A DNA stretch of 64,000 nt from Labilibacter sediminis. GTDB taxonomy: Bacteria > Bacteroidota > Bacteroidia > Bacteroidales > Marinilabiliaceae. This document shows, one piece after another, positions 37,801-45,345 of the stretch (its first letter is position 1; every line of letters starts with the position of its first letter). The notes under the pieces are model-generated. The model was not told the DNA's origin and searched no databases. It saw only the letters and a list, made by a program, of their open reading frames with translations. Position numbers and translations under genes: made by a program. The stretch is from the NCBI RefSeq assembly GCF_005877885.1, contig NZ_VCHY01000005.1:1-64000 (forward strand). The letters are read 5' to 3'.

Positions 37801-38964
37801 CCGGAAAAGGGAAACATTACGGTTAAAATTGGTACTTCTACAACGCAAAATATAAAACGGATTACTCTTAATGTAATTGATTCGGGAATTGGAATTGCTG
37901 CCTCTCAAATACCTCACATTTTTGAAATGTTTCATCAGGAAAAATTTGAATCTTCTTCAAAAGGTACCGGAATAGGATTAACACTCTGTAAGGAACTAAT
38001 TGAGTTACACCACGGCGAAATACACATTAATAGTGATAAGGGAAAAGGCACTCATGTCTCTATAATGTTTCCCGTTTCTCATGCTGCTTTTAAACAAAGT
38101 GAAGTATTTGAAGGTCCAATTCAACCTAAAGAAGAACTCCCCTCTGTTACACCTGAAGAAATTAATCATTTTGAACAGGTTATGAAACTGGAAGAGGGGG
38201 AGTTACCAATCATGCTTGTTGTTGAGGATAATGTCGATATCAATAACTTTATTTCAGATGGTTTTAAAAAACACTTTAAAATCTTAAAAGGATATAATGG
38301 AGAAGAAGGACTTCAACTAGCAATTGAATATACTCCTGATATTATTATTAGTGATATCACGATGCCTAAAATGGATGGTATTGAACTGTGCCGTACAGTT
38401 AAACAAGACTTTCGTACAAGTCATATCCCTGTAATTTTACTTACTGCTCGTACTTCTGATATTTACCAGCTTGAAGGATTAGAAAATGGAGCTGATGATT
38501 ATGTTACAAAACCATTTAACTTTGGATTATTGACTGCTCGAGTGGGCAATTTGATAGAAGTTCGGAGATTATTAAAAGATCGATTTAAAAAAGAAATACA
38601 ACTTGAACCTAAGGAATTAGCAATTAATAATCCCGATGAGTTATTTCTTGATCATTTAATAAAAATTCTGGAAGACCATTTATCTGATCCTGATTTATCT
38701 ATAGATTTTGTTGCGAAGGAAATCGGCATGAGTCATTCCTCACTGTACCGAAAATTACTTGCTCTAACTGGGAAAGGAATAAATGATTTTATTCGTTTAT
38801 ATAGATTAAAAAAGGCAAAGCTATACTTTGAAGAAAGCAATTATTCAGTTTATGAAATAAGTGATCTAACAGGTTTTTCAAGTCCAAAATATTTTAGCAC
38901 TAGTTTTAAAAAGGAATTTGGTATTTCTCCTTCTGAATACAAAAAAACACAAGGTCGTAAATAA
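34849..38964 (+). CDS. hybrid two-component system regulator (HTCS)
   Basis: The 1371-residue single-chain regulator has a signal segment and a periplasmic double-propeller sensor of two-component regulator repeats (about 30-720, recurring IWVAT/LWIGT..GG and N..SLS.N motifs). A Y_Y_Y domain (about 725-795) and one membrane segment (about 804-825) follow. The cytoplasmic part has a histidine kinase (His862 in NISHELRTP, DSGIGI, GTGIGLTL), a receiver (Asp1169 in IISDITMPKMDG) and an AraC-type DNA-binding domain (about 1265-1367, EIGMSHSSLYRKLLALTGKG). Such regulators bind a glycan fragment and activate the neighbouring utilisation genes, here most likely the GH89/susCD sub-locus 2. Confidence 0.96.
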   Translation: MLHKLIIKHLVIIILVGIAKTLHSQSNNIKFERFIVEDGLTSINSITSDATGYMWFGGTHGLFRYDGYSFKTFTHNSADSTSLCGNNITTIYHDRDGYLYIGTENYGMCKYKPEKEKFATFNRLKKQSITSIYRDHQGLLWVGTMGKGIFVFNQDDEFVEQFKNEPQKNNSLSNNTVFDIEEDNFGRIWVATNSGAIDLFHRDTKLFNRFYYSDRQYKSVRSGQKIFIDEHGGFWIGTEGDGLYKFNYKTKSFKHFVHDEDNPNSISNNIITGMATGEFGEIWITTDGGGLNLLTSHNLRFSRFKHDPQDENSPINNSSYSLFTDKNKTIWMGMGDGVVNVSKKSPFKTYKPSNKNKNSLSFRVVVSLYLASNNKLWIGTGGGGVDEFDINTRQFKNYRHNPDNKNSISNDIILSLHEDTQGNIWVGTFLGGVNKINTVTGNIIHYKHDENNLNSLSNDHIFDIEEDYNGKIWFATMGGGLDMYDPLKKEFTHYQYNPEITGSLSSNKVRCLFEDHLNNLWIGSSDGGLQVFDRKNQSFLNWDNDQGSKSLLLNNPIHDVTEDHKGNIWIATGETGLCQINIENNELTLLTKDEGLPSNSVYGVFEDKDRNIWCCTNKGLARYNPSTGKILILNRNDGLPTNDYEAGSIIQTKDGEMFISSKKGLVSFYPDMIIQNTNEVNVTLTGFRIFNKMITPDQEAENVIPLTKTISSTNNIVLPYYLNNISFEFASIGYQNLSKIRYKYKLEGAEDRWIETDSKRRIATFSNLRPGDYIFKVYAANSAGIWSKTITQVKISITPPFWKTVWAYLLYLLAVILIVFLILKEYTKGIRLRNQLNIEKYKHEKDNEINLFKIEFFTNISHELRTPLTLIIGSLERLSNNIHQNNKTRLQLIAIHRNGQRLLHMINQLLDFRKIESGKMQLQVSKSDFISFVREVSISFNELALQKNINFNLKTEEDSIEGFFDKNKLEIIIYNLLSNAFKFTPEKGNITVKIGTSTTQNIKRITLNVIDSGIGIAASQIPHIFEMFHQEKFESSSKGTGIGLTLCKELIELHHGEIHINSDKGKGTHVSIMFPVSHAAFKQSEVFEGPIQPKEELPSVTPEEINHFEQVMKLEEGELPIMLVVEDNVDINNFISDGFKKHFKILKGYNGEEGLQLAIEYTPDIIISDITMPKMDGIELCRTVKQDFRTSHIPVILLTARTSDIYQLEGLENGADDYVTKPFNFGLLTARVGNLIEVRRLLKDRFKKEIQLEPKELAINNPDELFLDHLIKILEDHLSDPDLSIDFVAKEIGMSHSSLYRKLLALTGKGINDFIRLYRLKKAKLYFEESNYSVYEISDLTGFSSPKYFSTSFKKEFGISPSEYKKTQGRK

Positions 38965-39018
38965 ATATTAGATGTATTTTATGATTAAATTACATAATCT
39001 GCGGTATTTTCCAAAGCT

Positions 39019-39678
39019 TTAATAATTAGTAATGCTTATGTAATCAGAATGAACCCAGGCTTCTAAAGATACTTTGTTCCAGCCATCTTGCTCTTCAAGA
39101 ACTTTCACTTTAGTATATTCGAATAGTACACCTTCCTTTGTGCCTCCGGGAAAACTTCTTAGATTTAATTGATCAGGGATAACAACTGCTATTTTATAAG
39201 ATTCTTCTATATGAGTTGGACCTGTAGGGACTTCGTCCACATATGTAATCCATACTTCTTCTCCTTTATCTAATGTGTTAGCTATGATAGGATAAATTCT
39301 TTTGTAGGCATTGGTACTGCTGTTTATTCTGCCGTTCTGGTTAATATTGGAAACTACTGCATCACCAACTAATAGACATCCAGCAGTATCGTCATCTGTA
39401 TTTCCAATATGGATTAGTATCCACTGAAACCCAAGGATATCAATTATATGTAGCATTCCTTTATGGTCTTCTGGGAATTTTACTTTGTACCTATCGTGAT
39501 GGCTACCTTCCTTTCTCAAAACTACTTTATACCTTCCTGCAGAAATCCTAGTTTCTGACATTTTCTTAACATCTCTATGCTTGTCTTCTAGGGTATAAGC
39601 TGCAAATATGCCGTTTATTAGCAATAAGCCAAGTGTACTTTCTTTACCTGAGCTGTAACGAATAACTGTAAGTTCCAT
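39019..39678 (-). CDS. DUF5675 domain protein with C-terminal SH3 domain
   Basis: The 219-residue cytoplasmic-type protein has an N-terminal DUF5675 domain (about 1-150; LLLINGIFAAYTLEDKHR, GRYKVVLR, HIGNTDDDTAGCLLVGD) and a bacterial SH3 domain at the end (about 160-217; LNLRSFPGG and WNKVSLEAWVHSDYI). DUF5675 proteins occur on phages and mobile elements; their HIGN..DDTAGC signature suggests a wall-active enzyme related to L,D-transpeptidase-like folds, which is a guess. No signal peptide is present. It is the leftmost gene of the mobile-element group. Confidence 0.75.
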   Translation of the reverse strand: MELTVIRYSSGKESTLGLLLINGIFAAYTLEDKHRDVKKMSETRISAGRYKVVLRKEGSHHDRYKVKFPEDHKGMLHIIDILGFQWILIHIGNTDDDTAGCLLVGDAVVSNINQNGRINSSTNAYKRIYPIIANTLDKGEEVWITYVDEVPTGPTHIEESYKIAVVIPDQLNLRSFPGGTKEGVLFEYTKVKVLEEQDGWNKVSLEAWVHSDYISITNY

Positions 39679-39689
39679 AATTTTAGTGA

Positions 39690-40019
39690 TTAGTTTTTAG
39701 GAATTGCATTTAAAATCACTTTTTCTAATATTTCCTCCACTTCAAATGCTAACTCAAAATGCGGGGTCGCCCAGAGATAGTAAATAAACGATTTTAAGAA
39801 AAGGTATTTGTTGATGCTTGGAATACGCACAGTAAGAGTCCTTTCTCCATCAATTATAGGAATCCTCCATACTTGTTTTTCTATATTTTTAGATATATAG
39901 TCGATGATATAATTAAGGTTCGAGAGCGTTTGGTCTATTGTATTTTCGAAAAAATTAACGAAGCTGTCAGGTACTAATTCAGCTTCTATATTTTTTGATC
40001 TATCGTTTTCGTTATTCAT
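39690..40019 (-). CDS. small hypothetical protein of the mobile element
   Basis: The start is placed at ATG 40019 (MNNENDRSK). The open frame extends a further 61 codons, but that part is the low-complexity leader and overlaps the upstream ATPase gene. The 109-residue product has no known domain; it is helical with a hydrophobic stretch (YLFLKSFIYYLWATP) too amphipathic for a sure membrane segment. It lies 11 bases before the DUF5675 gene and is likely co-expressed. A phage-like accessory role is possible but not supported by any motif. Confidence 0.55.
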   Translation of the reverse strand: MNNENDRSKNIEAELVPDSFVNFFENTIDQTLSNLNYIIDYISKNIEKQVWRIPIIDGERTLTVRIPSINKYLFLKSFIYYLWATPHFELAFEVEEILEKVILNAIPKN

Positions 40020-40176
40020 TTTATTGTTGTTTAAATGTGATGTTGGGTTATCGTGGTTTCGTTGTATCGGGTTTTCGTGATATTGAGGTTTTGTTGATTT
40101 GTTGATTCGTAGTATCGTTATATAGTAGTGTCGTAGTATCGTGATGTTGTAGAATTGTTGATGATTGTGTCGTGGC
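40020..40176 (-). repeat. A/C-rich low-complexity leader
   Basis: On the minus strand the spacer before ATG 40019 is built of loosely repeated words such as ATCACGATAC, TACGACA and CGAAACC, with strong A and C excess and little self-complementarity. A second spacer of the same style lies at 40825-40950. It looks like degenerate tandem duplication and not coding sequence. Confidence 0.6.
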
Positions 40177-40824
40177 CTACTTTCTTTTATCCTTTGCCTC
40201 ATCAGGAAACGAAATTACATTGAGCATTTCGCGTAAGCGACTCCGCACCCTGGCACCGTATTGATTTTCAATTTCAGATGCATTGAGGTTTGTAGTGATA
40301 TGTGTGATGAGGCCATCCGAAATAAAAAGGTCGTAGCGAGAGAGTAATATTTCGGAAAGCACGTTGCATTGGTTTCCGAAATGTTTTAAATTTTGTTCGG
40401 CTCCCAGATCATCGAAACAGATGGTCTTGGGTATTTTGTTGCCCGGCGATATGGCAAAACTTTTTCGGCTATAACGATGGATGACATCATAGCCGTCTTT
40501 ATGAAATTCGAAACTGATGTCGCGACAGGATTTGATCTGATAACTTTTGTTTTCAGGAAGCAACAAGCGCATCAGGTGCATTAAAGATGTTTTACCCGCG
40601 CCTATGGGGCCACATAGCATAACACCTTTGTTTGGATCTAAACCTTCATTGATGGTATTTTCTTTGTCTCGAATAATGTATGCGAAGAGTTTGCGTATAA
40701 TGGGCATATCTTCACTTTTTAACTCAAAGTGTTGTCCATATATCTCTTTTCCTTTTTGAGTGATGAATTCGAGGCTCTTTTCGTAATTATAGATGATTTG
40801 GTTGTTTGTGATTGAGTAGAACAT
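40177..40824 (-). CDS. DnaC-like P-loop ATPase
   Basis: The 215-residue ATPase has a Walker A motif (GPIGAGKTS, about residues 73-81), a Walker B motif (ICFDDLG, about 136-142), a sensor-1 type ITTNLN and an arginine-finger region (GARVRSRLREM). This is the layout of helicase loaders such as DnaC and IstB-like ATPases of phages and integrative elements, where the protein loads helicase at the element's replication origin. It follows a gene for a DnaD-like replication protein. Its 3' end overlaps the non-coding leader of the next gene. Confidence 0.82.
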   Translation of the reverse strand: MFYSITNNQIIYNYEKSLEFITQKGKEIYGQHFELKSEDMPIIRKLFAYIIRDKENTINEGLDPNKGVMLCGPIGAGKTSLMHLMRLLLPENKSYQIKSCRDISFEFHKDGYDVIHRYSRKSFAISPGNKIPKTICFDDLGAEQNLKHFGNQCNVLSEILLSRYDLFISDGLITHITTNLNASEIENQYGARVRSRLREMLNVISFPDEAKDKRK

Positions 40825-40950
40825 TTTTTTTTCAGTTATGTCGGGGTTTCGTTTTATAGTTATGTCGTTGTATCGTGATGTGGTTGTTTCGCGGTTTCGT
40901 GATGTCGGTGTTGTTGGCGATTGGTGTTATCGTGATTTCGTGGTTTTGCT
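40825..40950 (-). repeat. A/C-rich low-complexity leader, second array
   Basis: On the minus strand this spacer directly before the ATPase start is composed of variations on ATCACGATA, ACGACAT and CGAAACC. It is of the same style as 40020-40176. Both sit between stop and start codons of consecutive mobile-element genes. Confidence 0.6.
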
Positions 40951-41649
40951 TTATAGTGGTTCGTGGTAATTGGATCCTTGGAATGGTTTTTCTTGGTTTA
41001 GGGGTTTGGTATGAGGATTATTATTTCCCTTCTGGGGTTTAGATGATGAGGTTTGGAATTTTGGGATATTGAGCATCCAATTTCTGGCAGCAGCTTTCCA
41101 GTCTTTCATTTTTGATCTTCCGCCTACCATCCAACCGTTACTTTCGTAATAATTGAAAAAGCGTTCGGCTTCGGTTTCGGAATGGCCTTTTTGTTGAAAA
41201 TAGATTTTGATGTGTTCGAGAGGTGGTGGTGTGAATTTTGATTTCATATCGGTATTTTCTTTTTGATTAGATTTTAAATTTTCGTCCTCTTCTATAGAGA
41301 GTATTGTTTGTATGTTTATAGAAGGGCTCATTTTTGATACTGAAGGTGTACAGGATATAGTATCAAATCTGTACAGGATAATGAGACTTCCTTTGGTTTT
41401 ATCAAAGGATGGATCGTAGCGAATAAATCGATGCTCATGCAAGTCTTTTAAGGCTTGCACATAGGTGTTGGGAGAACCAATACGAGCCAATTGCATCGTT
41501 TCTTTTCGTGAAATACTAATGGGGTTTTTAAACCGGTTTGTATTCCACATCCGAAAAAGCGCCAGGTACAAACTTATGTGATAAGATTTGAAGCTTTTTA
41601 CCTGGTCCATCAAGGCGAAAACATTGGTTTGATGCTTGATGTAGTTCAT
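40951..41649 (-). CDS. replication-initiation-like protein (winged helix, DnaD-like end)
   Basis: The 232-residue protein starts with a helical winged-helix-type region (about 1-95: LYLALFRMWNTNRF, ISRKETMQLARIGSPNTYVQ, ALKDLHEHRFIRYD). A polar linker and a short C-terminal domain follow (HSETEAERFFNYYESNGWMV and MKDWKAAARNWML) like that of DnaD-type phage replication proteins. With the downstream DnaC-like ATPase it forms an initiator and loader pair. The start is preceded by a short repeat (GATACTTGATAC). Confidence 0.72.
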   Translation of the reverse strand: MNYIKHQTNVFALMDQVKSFKSYHISLYLALFRMWNTNRFKNPISISRKETMQLARIGSPNTYVQALKDLHEHRFIRYDPSFDKTKGSLIILYRFDTISCTPSVSKMSPSINIQTILSIEEDENLKSNQKENTDMKSKFTPPPLEHIKIYFQQKGHSETEAERFFNYYESNGWMVGGRSKMKDWKAAARNWMLNIPKFQTSSSKPQKGNNNPHTKPLNQEKPFQGSNYHEPL

Positions 41650-41727
41650 CTTTTTTTAGTATCAAGTATCAAGACAATGGTTTACTTTAAATACTGACCG
41701 TTCAGATTCCATCTTCAGGTGGATTGA

Positions 41728-41997
41728 CTACTGAATCTTGTTGTCAGCAAGCATCTTCTGGATATCATTATTGTCGTAATAGATTGTACCGCCTATCCGG
41801 GTATAAGGGAGCGTACCACTTACGCGTAAATGCTGAAGTGTTCCTGGAGAGATATTCAATAACTCCTTAACTTCATAGGATTTCAACCATTTTTTGGTTT
41901 GGTTAGCAGTTTTTTGCTGCAGCAGTTTTTCAATATCTGCTAAAAGCTCAATTTTGAATTCTCTTAAATCGTCTGTAGTAATAATCTCTGTTGCCAT
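41728..41997 (-). CDS. helix-turn-helix protein, excisionase-like
   Basis: The start is set at ATG 41997 (MATEIITT); an in-frame ATG lies nine codons upstream. The 89-residue protein has a short coiled N-terminal helix and a MerR-like helix-turn-helix of the HTH_17 type (KWLKSYEVKELLNISPGTLQ, HLRVSGTLPYTRIGG, IYYDNNDIQKML). Such proteins next to tyrosine integrases in Bacteroidota elements act as excisionases or element regulators. A perfect 30-bp palindrome lies 58 bases upstream. Confidence 0.8.
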   Translation of the reverse strand: MATEIITTDDLREFKIELLADIEKLLQQKTANQTKKWLKSYEVKELLNISPGTLQHLRVSGTLPYTRIGGTIYYDNNDIQKMLADNKIQ

Positions 41998-42054
41998 AAT
42001 TTTTGATTGATATTGATATGACACAAAGGAAAATAGAAAAGTAATGCAAAAACA

Positions 42055-42084
42055 GTTCCTGAGGGTTCTAGAACCCTCAGGAAC
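42055..42084 (-). terminator. perfect 30-bp palindrome, terminator or binding site
   Basis: Half-site GTTCCTGAGGGTTC (42055-42068), a TA centre and the exact complement (42071-42084). On the minus strand it is followed by TGTTTTTG, so it works as a terminator for the gene ending at 42194. The perfection and length are more than a terminator needs; it could also bind the HTH protein encoded just downstream. Confidence 0.6.
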
Positions 42085-42193
42085 CCCACTGTAAATTAAG
42101 CCATTATGAAGCTTTTTATTTTATTGTAATTGTTTTTGCACATTGAAAAATGGGGGGTTTAACCCATTTCGTAAATTGAATATTTTAGTTACC

Positions 42194-43369
42194 CTAGTTT
42201 GTATTTAAGGATTTGAATAGGTTAAGAAACATTTGTTTTGTGTCTTCCAACGTTGCAAGATCAGGATTGAAAAATTTAGCTCTCAGACTTCTGTCAGATA
42301 TGTTATGTGCATTTTTCGAAGAAAGTATTTTCGAGAATATTTTTATCGTTGTCTCCTTGTTATTTGTTTCAATAATGTTCTGGTCAATTAGATGGCGTAG
42401 AAAGCTAGCAATTTGCGCTACAGACAGGTTTGTTTTGATTTTATTCAAGGGGATTTGAGACACTAGGTTCTCAATCTTATTTTCTGGCAGATTACCGATG
42501 AGGTAATTTTTTTCATAAAAACCCACCTCCTTTTTTATCCATTTGTAAATAGAATTTTTCAATGTTTCTCTATTGGGACAATACCCTTTGTCTTTATTTA
42601 CAACAATCTGTGAAATTCTTTTTTCGAGATATCTCAGTTTTTTAATTCTCAGATTATAGTTTTCAAAGTTGTGATACCATGTTTTAATTTCTTTTATGAT
42701 ATAGTTATAAATAGATGAGGTATTTACATTGTGCTCAATAATTTGCTCAATCAGAAAGATCTGCAAATCTTTGATATCTCCATTTTGGTTAATGGTATTT
42801 ATAATATCAGATAAAACATCATTTATATATTTTACATCCCTAAAAGTACAATCTGACTTGTTATCTGAGCAGAATTCGTTAGCTAGTAGAGCCAAAACAG
42901 CTGGACTCTCTATTTCTGTATGAAGGTCGGTAAGTTTTTTGATTTTACTGTTGAGCACCTTCTTTTGAGATTCATATATTGTTCTTGGGACTTTTGCTTT
43001 GAAGTCAAAGTATTTCGGAAACTGCCAAGATATATACTCTAGGAAATCAGTTAAGGTTGTAACTGAAGGATTGATAATTGTCTGTTTACATTTATCGAAC
43101 TGAATGCAATCCCTCTCATATTCGTACATTATGTTCAGAATTCTAATTGAACTTTGTTGATAAATGCGAACCAGAGTTTTTAATTTCTTAGGGCGCAGTT
43201 TCTTTACTGAAAAGGTCAGTAATTCTTCCTTTATCAAACAACATAACTCAAGCAAATTGGGTTGTTGCGTAATCTTATGCTCAGTTACGTTTTGAGTTTC
43301 ACAATAACATTCTAAAGGGTTGTTTAAATAAAAACTAACCCTTTCTAGTTGACTAAGTAGGTGAGACAT
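42194..43369 (-). CDS. hypothetical mobile-element protein, RteC-like C-terminus
   Basis: The 391-residue protein is largely helical and rich in Lys, Ile and Asn. Its C-terminal 110 residues (TNLSVAQIASFLRHLIDQN, TTIKIFSKILSS, SDRSLRAKFFNPD) resemble in pattern the end of RteC-type regulators of Bacteroides conjugative transposons, in which an output region controls excision genes. The likeness is judged by eye and is weak. It lies between integrase and excisionase-like genes, where RteC-like genes are often found. Several cysteines in the N-terminal part (CYCETQN, CCLIKEE, CKQTI) are unusual but not arranged as a clear metal site. Confidence 0.6.
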   Translation of the reverse strand: MSHLLSQLERVSFYLNNPLECYCETQNVTEHKITQQPNLLELCCLIKEELLTFSVKKLRPKKLKTLVRIYQQSSIRILNIMYEYERDCIQFDKCKQTIINPSVTTLTDFLEYISWQFPKYFDFKAKVPRTIYESQKKVLNSKIKKLTDLHTEIESPAVLALLANEFCSDNKSDCTFRDVKYINDVLSDIINTINQNGDIKDLQIFLIEQIIEHNVNTSSIYNYIIKEIKTWYHNFENYNLRIKKLRYLEKRISQIVVNKDKGYCPNRETLKNSIYKWIKKEVGFYEKNYLIGNLPENKIENLVSQIPLNKIKTNLSVAQIASFLRHLIDQNIIETNNKETTIKIFSKILSSKNAHNISDRSLRAKFFNPDLATLEDTKQMFLNLFKSLNTN

Positions 43370-43469
43370 TGGTTGTTTGGAATGGTTATTAGTTTAGGTG
43401 TTAATTATAATAAAATAACATTACACGATACATTTTATCGCGTTATTTAACATTATTTTAACACAAAAT

Positions 43470-44732
43470 TTATGCTCCAAATTCTTTTCTCTCACTATTA
43501 ATGGTCTTTTTTGTGATAAGCTTCTCTTTGAGCAATTGCATATCTCCACTGATTTTATTTTCTACAACCCTGGCATATATCTGGGTTGTAGACAGTTTCG
43601 TATGGCCTAGAATCTTACTCACGGTCTCTATTGGCACACCATTACTCAATGTCACCGTTGTAGCAAACGTATGTCTTGCCAAATGAAAGGTGATATTCTT
43701 ATTTATTCCACAAAGATCTGCAATCTCTTTTAAATACGAATTTATCTTCTGATTAGATAATAGCGGAAAGACCGTCCCGGATACCCTAACCCTGGGATCT
43801 TCCTTATAGCGCTCCATAATTTCATAAGCTGTAGGTAAAATTGGTATCTGAAGTGCAATATCTGTTTTCTGCCTTTTTGTATAGATCCACTTTTCTCCAT
43901 CTATACCTAAAACAATATTCTCCTGTTTCAAATTACACACATCTGTATATGACAGGCCTGTGTAACATGCAAAAACAAATAAATCCCTTACATACCTGAG
44001 GCGCTTAATTTTAAATTCTTTGCCGACAATCTCTCGAAGCTCTTCATTAGTTAAATATCCACGATCTACTTTCTTATAAGAAACTTTAAATCGATCAAAT
44101 GGATTTTTCTGTATCCAATCTAATTTCATTGCCAGGTTAATCACTTTTCTTAGCCTAGTAATATGCTTCATCACTACATTATGAGACATCGGACGATGAT
44201 GATCCGTTGGTTGGTACAACCTTAAGAATGATTCAAACTCGGTGACAAATTGATAGTCAACCTGAGCCAGATATACATCTTCGGTCTTCCTATAAGTCAA
44301 CAAAAACTCTTTTAAATACTTCTCTGTAGTTCTATAATGTGCTAAGGTGCCAGAACTTAACGTCTGAGATTGGGTCTTAAAGTGATATTCCATAAGGAAA
44401 GATAAAGTCCTACCCTCATCGGCATTTCCAAAAAAATGCTTTTTGAGGATACTTAGAGTAATTAGCTTTTCTTCGAACCTAAGTTTCTCATAAAAACTAA
44501 ATATTCGTGTCTTAGCTGAAGTAATGGCTTGGTTTATTTCTCTGAAATTTTTATCCGTAGATTTAACTTTCTCCCTGGAGGAATCCCAAGATTTAATATC
44601 AACTCGATGGTTGAAAGAAAAATCTACTCGTTTCGTGTTATACGATATTCTAACATATAACATTCCTATTTCAGGATTCTTCCTAGTTACCCTAAGAAAA
44701 AACTTCACATAAAGCAATTGGTTTGTAATCAT
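43470..44732 (-). CDS. tyrosine recombinase/integrase, IntDOT-like
   Basis: The 420-residue integrase has an arm-binding N-terminal domain (about 1-90), a SAM-like core-binding domain (about 105-205) and a catalytic domain. His350 and Arg353 (FHLARHTFA), His377 (LGHTKL) and the nucleophile Tyr386 (TQIYARV) are present. The position of the first catalytic arginine reads TGLSYTDVC, without Arg, as is known for the IntDOT group. It should move the element into and out of its target by strand exchange. It faces away from the tRNA-Arg gene 300 bases to its right, whose 3' end is the likely target. Confidence 0.93.
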   Translation of the reverse strand: MITNQLLYVKFFLRVTRKNPEIGMLYVRISYNTKRVDFSFNHRVDIKSWDSSREKVKSTDKNFREINQAITSAKTRIFSFYEKLRFEEKLITLSILKKHFFGNADEGRTLSFLMEYHFKTQSQTLSSGTLAHYRTTEKYLKEFLLTYRKTEDVYLAQVDYQFVTEFESFLRLYQPTDHHRPMSHNVVMKHITRLRKVINLAMKLDWIQKNPFDRFKVSYKKVDRGYLTNEELREIVGKEFKIKRLRYVRDLFVFACYTGLSYTDVCNLKQENIVLGIDGEKWIYTKRQKTDIALQIPILPTAYEIMERYKEDPRVRVSGTVFPLLSNQKINSYLKEIADLCGINKNITFHLARHTFATTVTLSNGVPIETVSKILGHTKLSTTQIYARVVENKISGDMQLLKEKLITKKTINSERKEFGA

Positions 44733-44978
44733 GGTAATTGGTATTAATTGTGGATAAATAAATTAAACAGGAATTCATTGACGAGATGAATTCTCTTAAT
44801 CACAATCAATATCAATCAAACAAAATGGCAATCAAGTTCAATTAAAGCTTGTAAATCTTTGTTTATGAGAATATAACAAATTCTCAAGTGTAACTAAAAG
44901 TAGAAAAAATAAATGTTACACAAAAGTTACACCTGAAATATGGATTATATTGGTTTAAACTGAATTGATAAAAAACAA

Positions 44979-45012
44979 AAAAGCTTGTAAACCATACGTT
45001 TTACAAGCTTTT
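44979..45012 (-). terminator. terminator of tRNA-Arg
   Basis: A 13-bp stem (AAAAGCTTGTAAA at 44979-44991 with its complement at 45000-45012) and an 8-base loop are followed on the minus strand by TTGTTTTTTATC. It lies just after the tRNA. The stretch 44733-45035 holds nothing else but AT-rich sequence. Confidence 0.8.
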
Positions 45013-45035
45013 AGTCTTTTTCTTTTCTTAAAAAG

Positions 45036-45109
45036 TGATCCCGTTAGGATTCGAACCTAAGACCCTCTCCTTAGAAGGGAGATGCTCTATCCAGCTGAGC
45101 TACGGGACC
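45036..45109 (-). tRNA. tRNA-Arg (anticodon UCU)
   Basis: The minus strand folds as a full cloverleaf: acceptor GGTCCCG/CGGGATC, D-arm GCTC/GAGC, anticodon stem TCTCC/GGAGA with loop CTTCTAA, T-arm CTAGG-type stem with TTCGAAT, and discriminator A. CCA is not encoded. The anticodon reads TCT, which decodes AGA. The 3' end faces the integrase gene and is the probable attachment site of the element. Confidence 0.96.
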
Positions 45110-45290
45110 ATCCTTAGTGCTTTTTGTTAAAAGCGATGCAAAGATAGAAAAATATTGAATTAACAAACAAATAAAACAATGTTTTTTTAAAAGATATTTT
45201 CACTCCTTCTTATCATTAAACAAGCAATATTGCTACATCTAAAAAACAATCAACAACTTACATTGCTTAATATATTTTAATGCCGGGCAC

Positions 45291-45325
45291 AAAAAAAACC
45301 ACTCCCCATATAAAAAGAAGTGGCT
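45291..45325 (-). terminator. terminator of the 2-oxoacid oxidoreductase operon
   Basis: A short stem (ACCACT at 45298-45303 with AGTGGC at 45319-45324) is followed on the minus strand by eight T residues, 21 bases after the last gene of the operon. Confidence 0.6.
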
Positions 45326-45345
45326 TCCATATAAAAGTGCTAACT

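Larger units (their letters stand above)
39019..45060. mobile_element. integrative element or remnant next to tRNA-Arg
   Basis: The group contains an integrase, an RteC-like gene, an excisionase-like gene, replication initiator and loader genes and two accessory genes, all on one strand and ending near the 3' end of tRNA-Arg. No relaxase or conjugation genes are seen, so either transfer genes were lost or the element extends left beyond 39000. The left end could not be fixed because no copy of the tRNA 3' end was found in the window. Confidence 0.6.

Noticed and set aside
38965-39018. Left attachment site of the mobile element
   Set aside because: No sequence resembling the 3' end of tRNA-Arg was found between the regulator and DUF5675 genes.
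40020-40202. Extension of the 109-residue protein by 61 codons to 40202
   Set aside because: The extension is the A/C-rich repeat leader and overlaps the ATPase gene; ATG 40019 is better.
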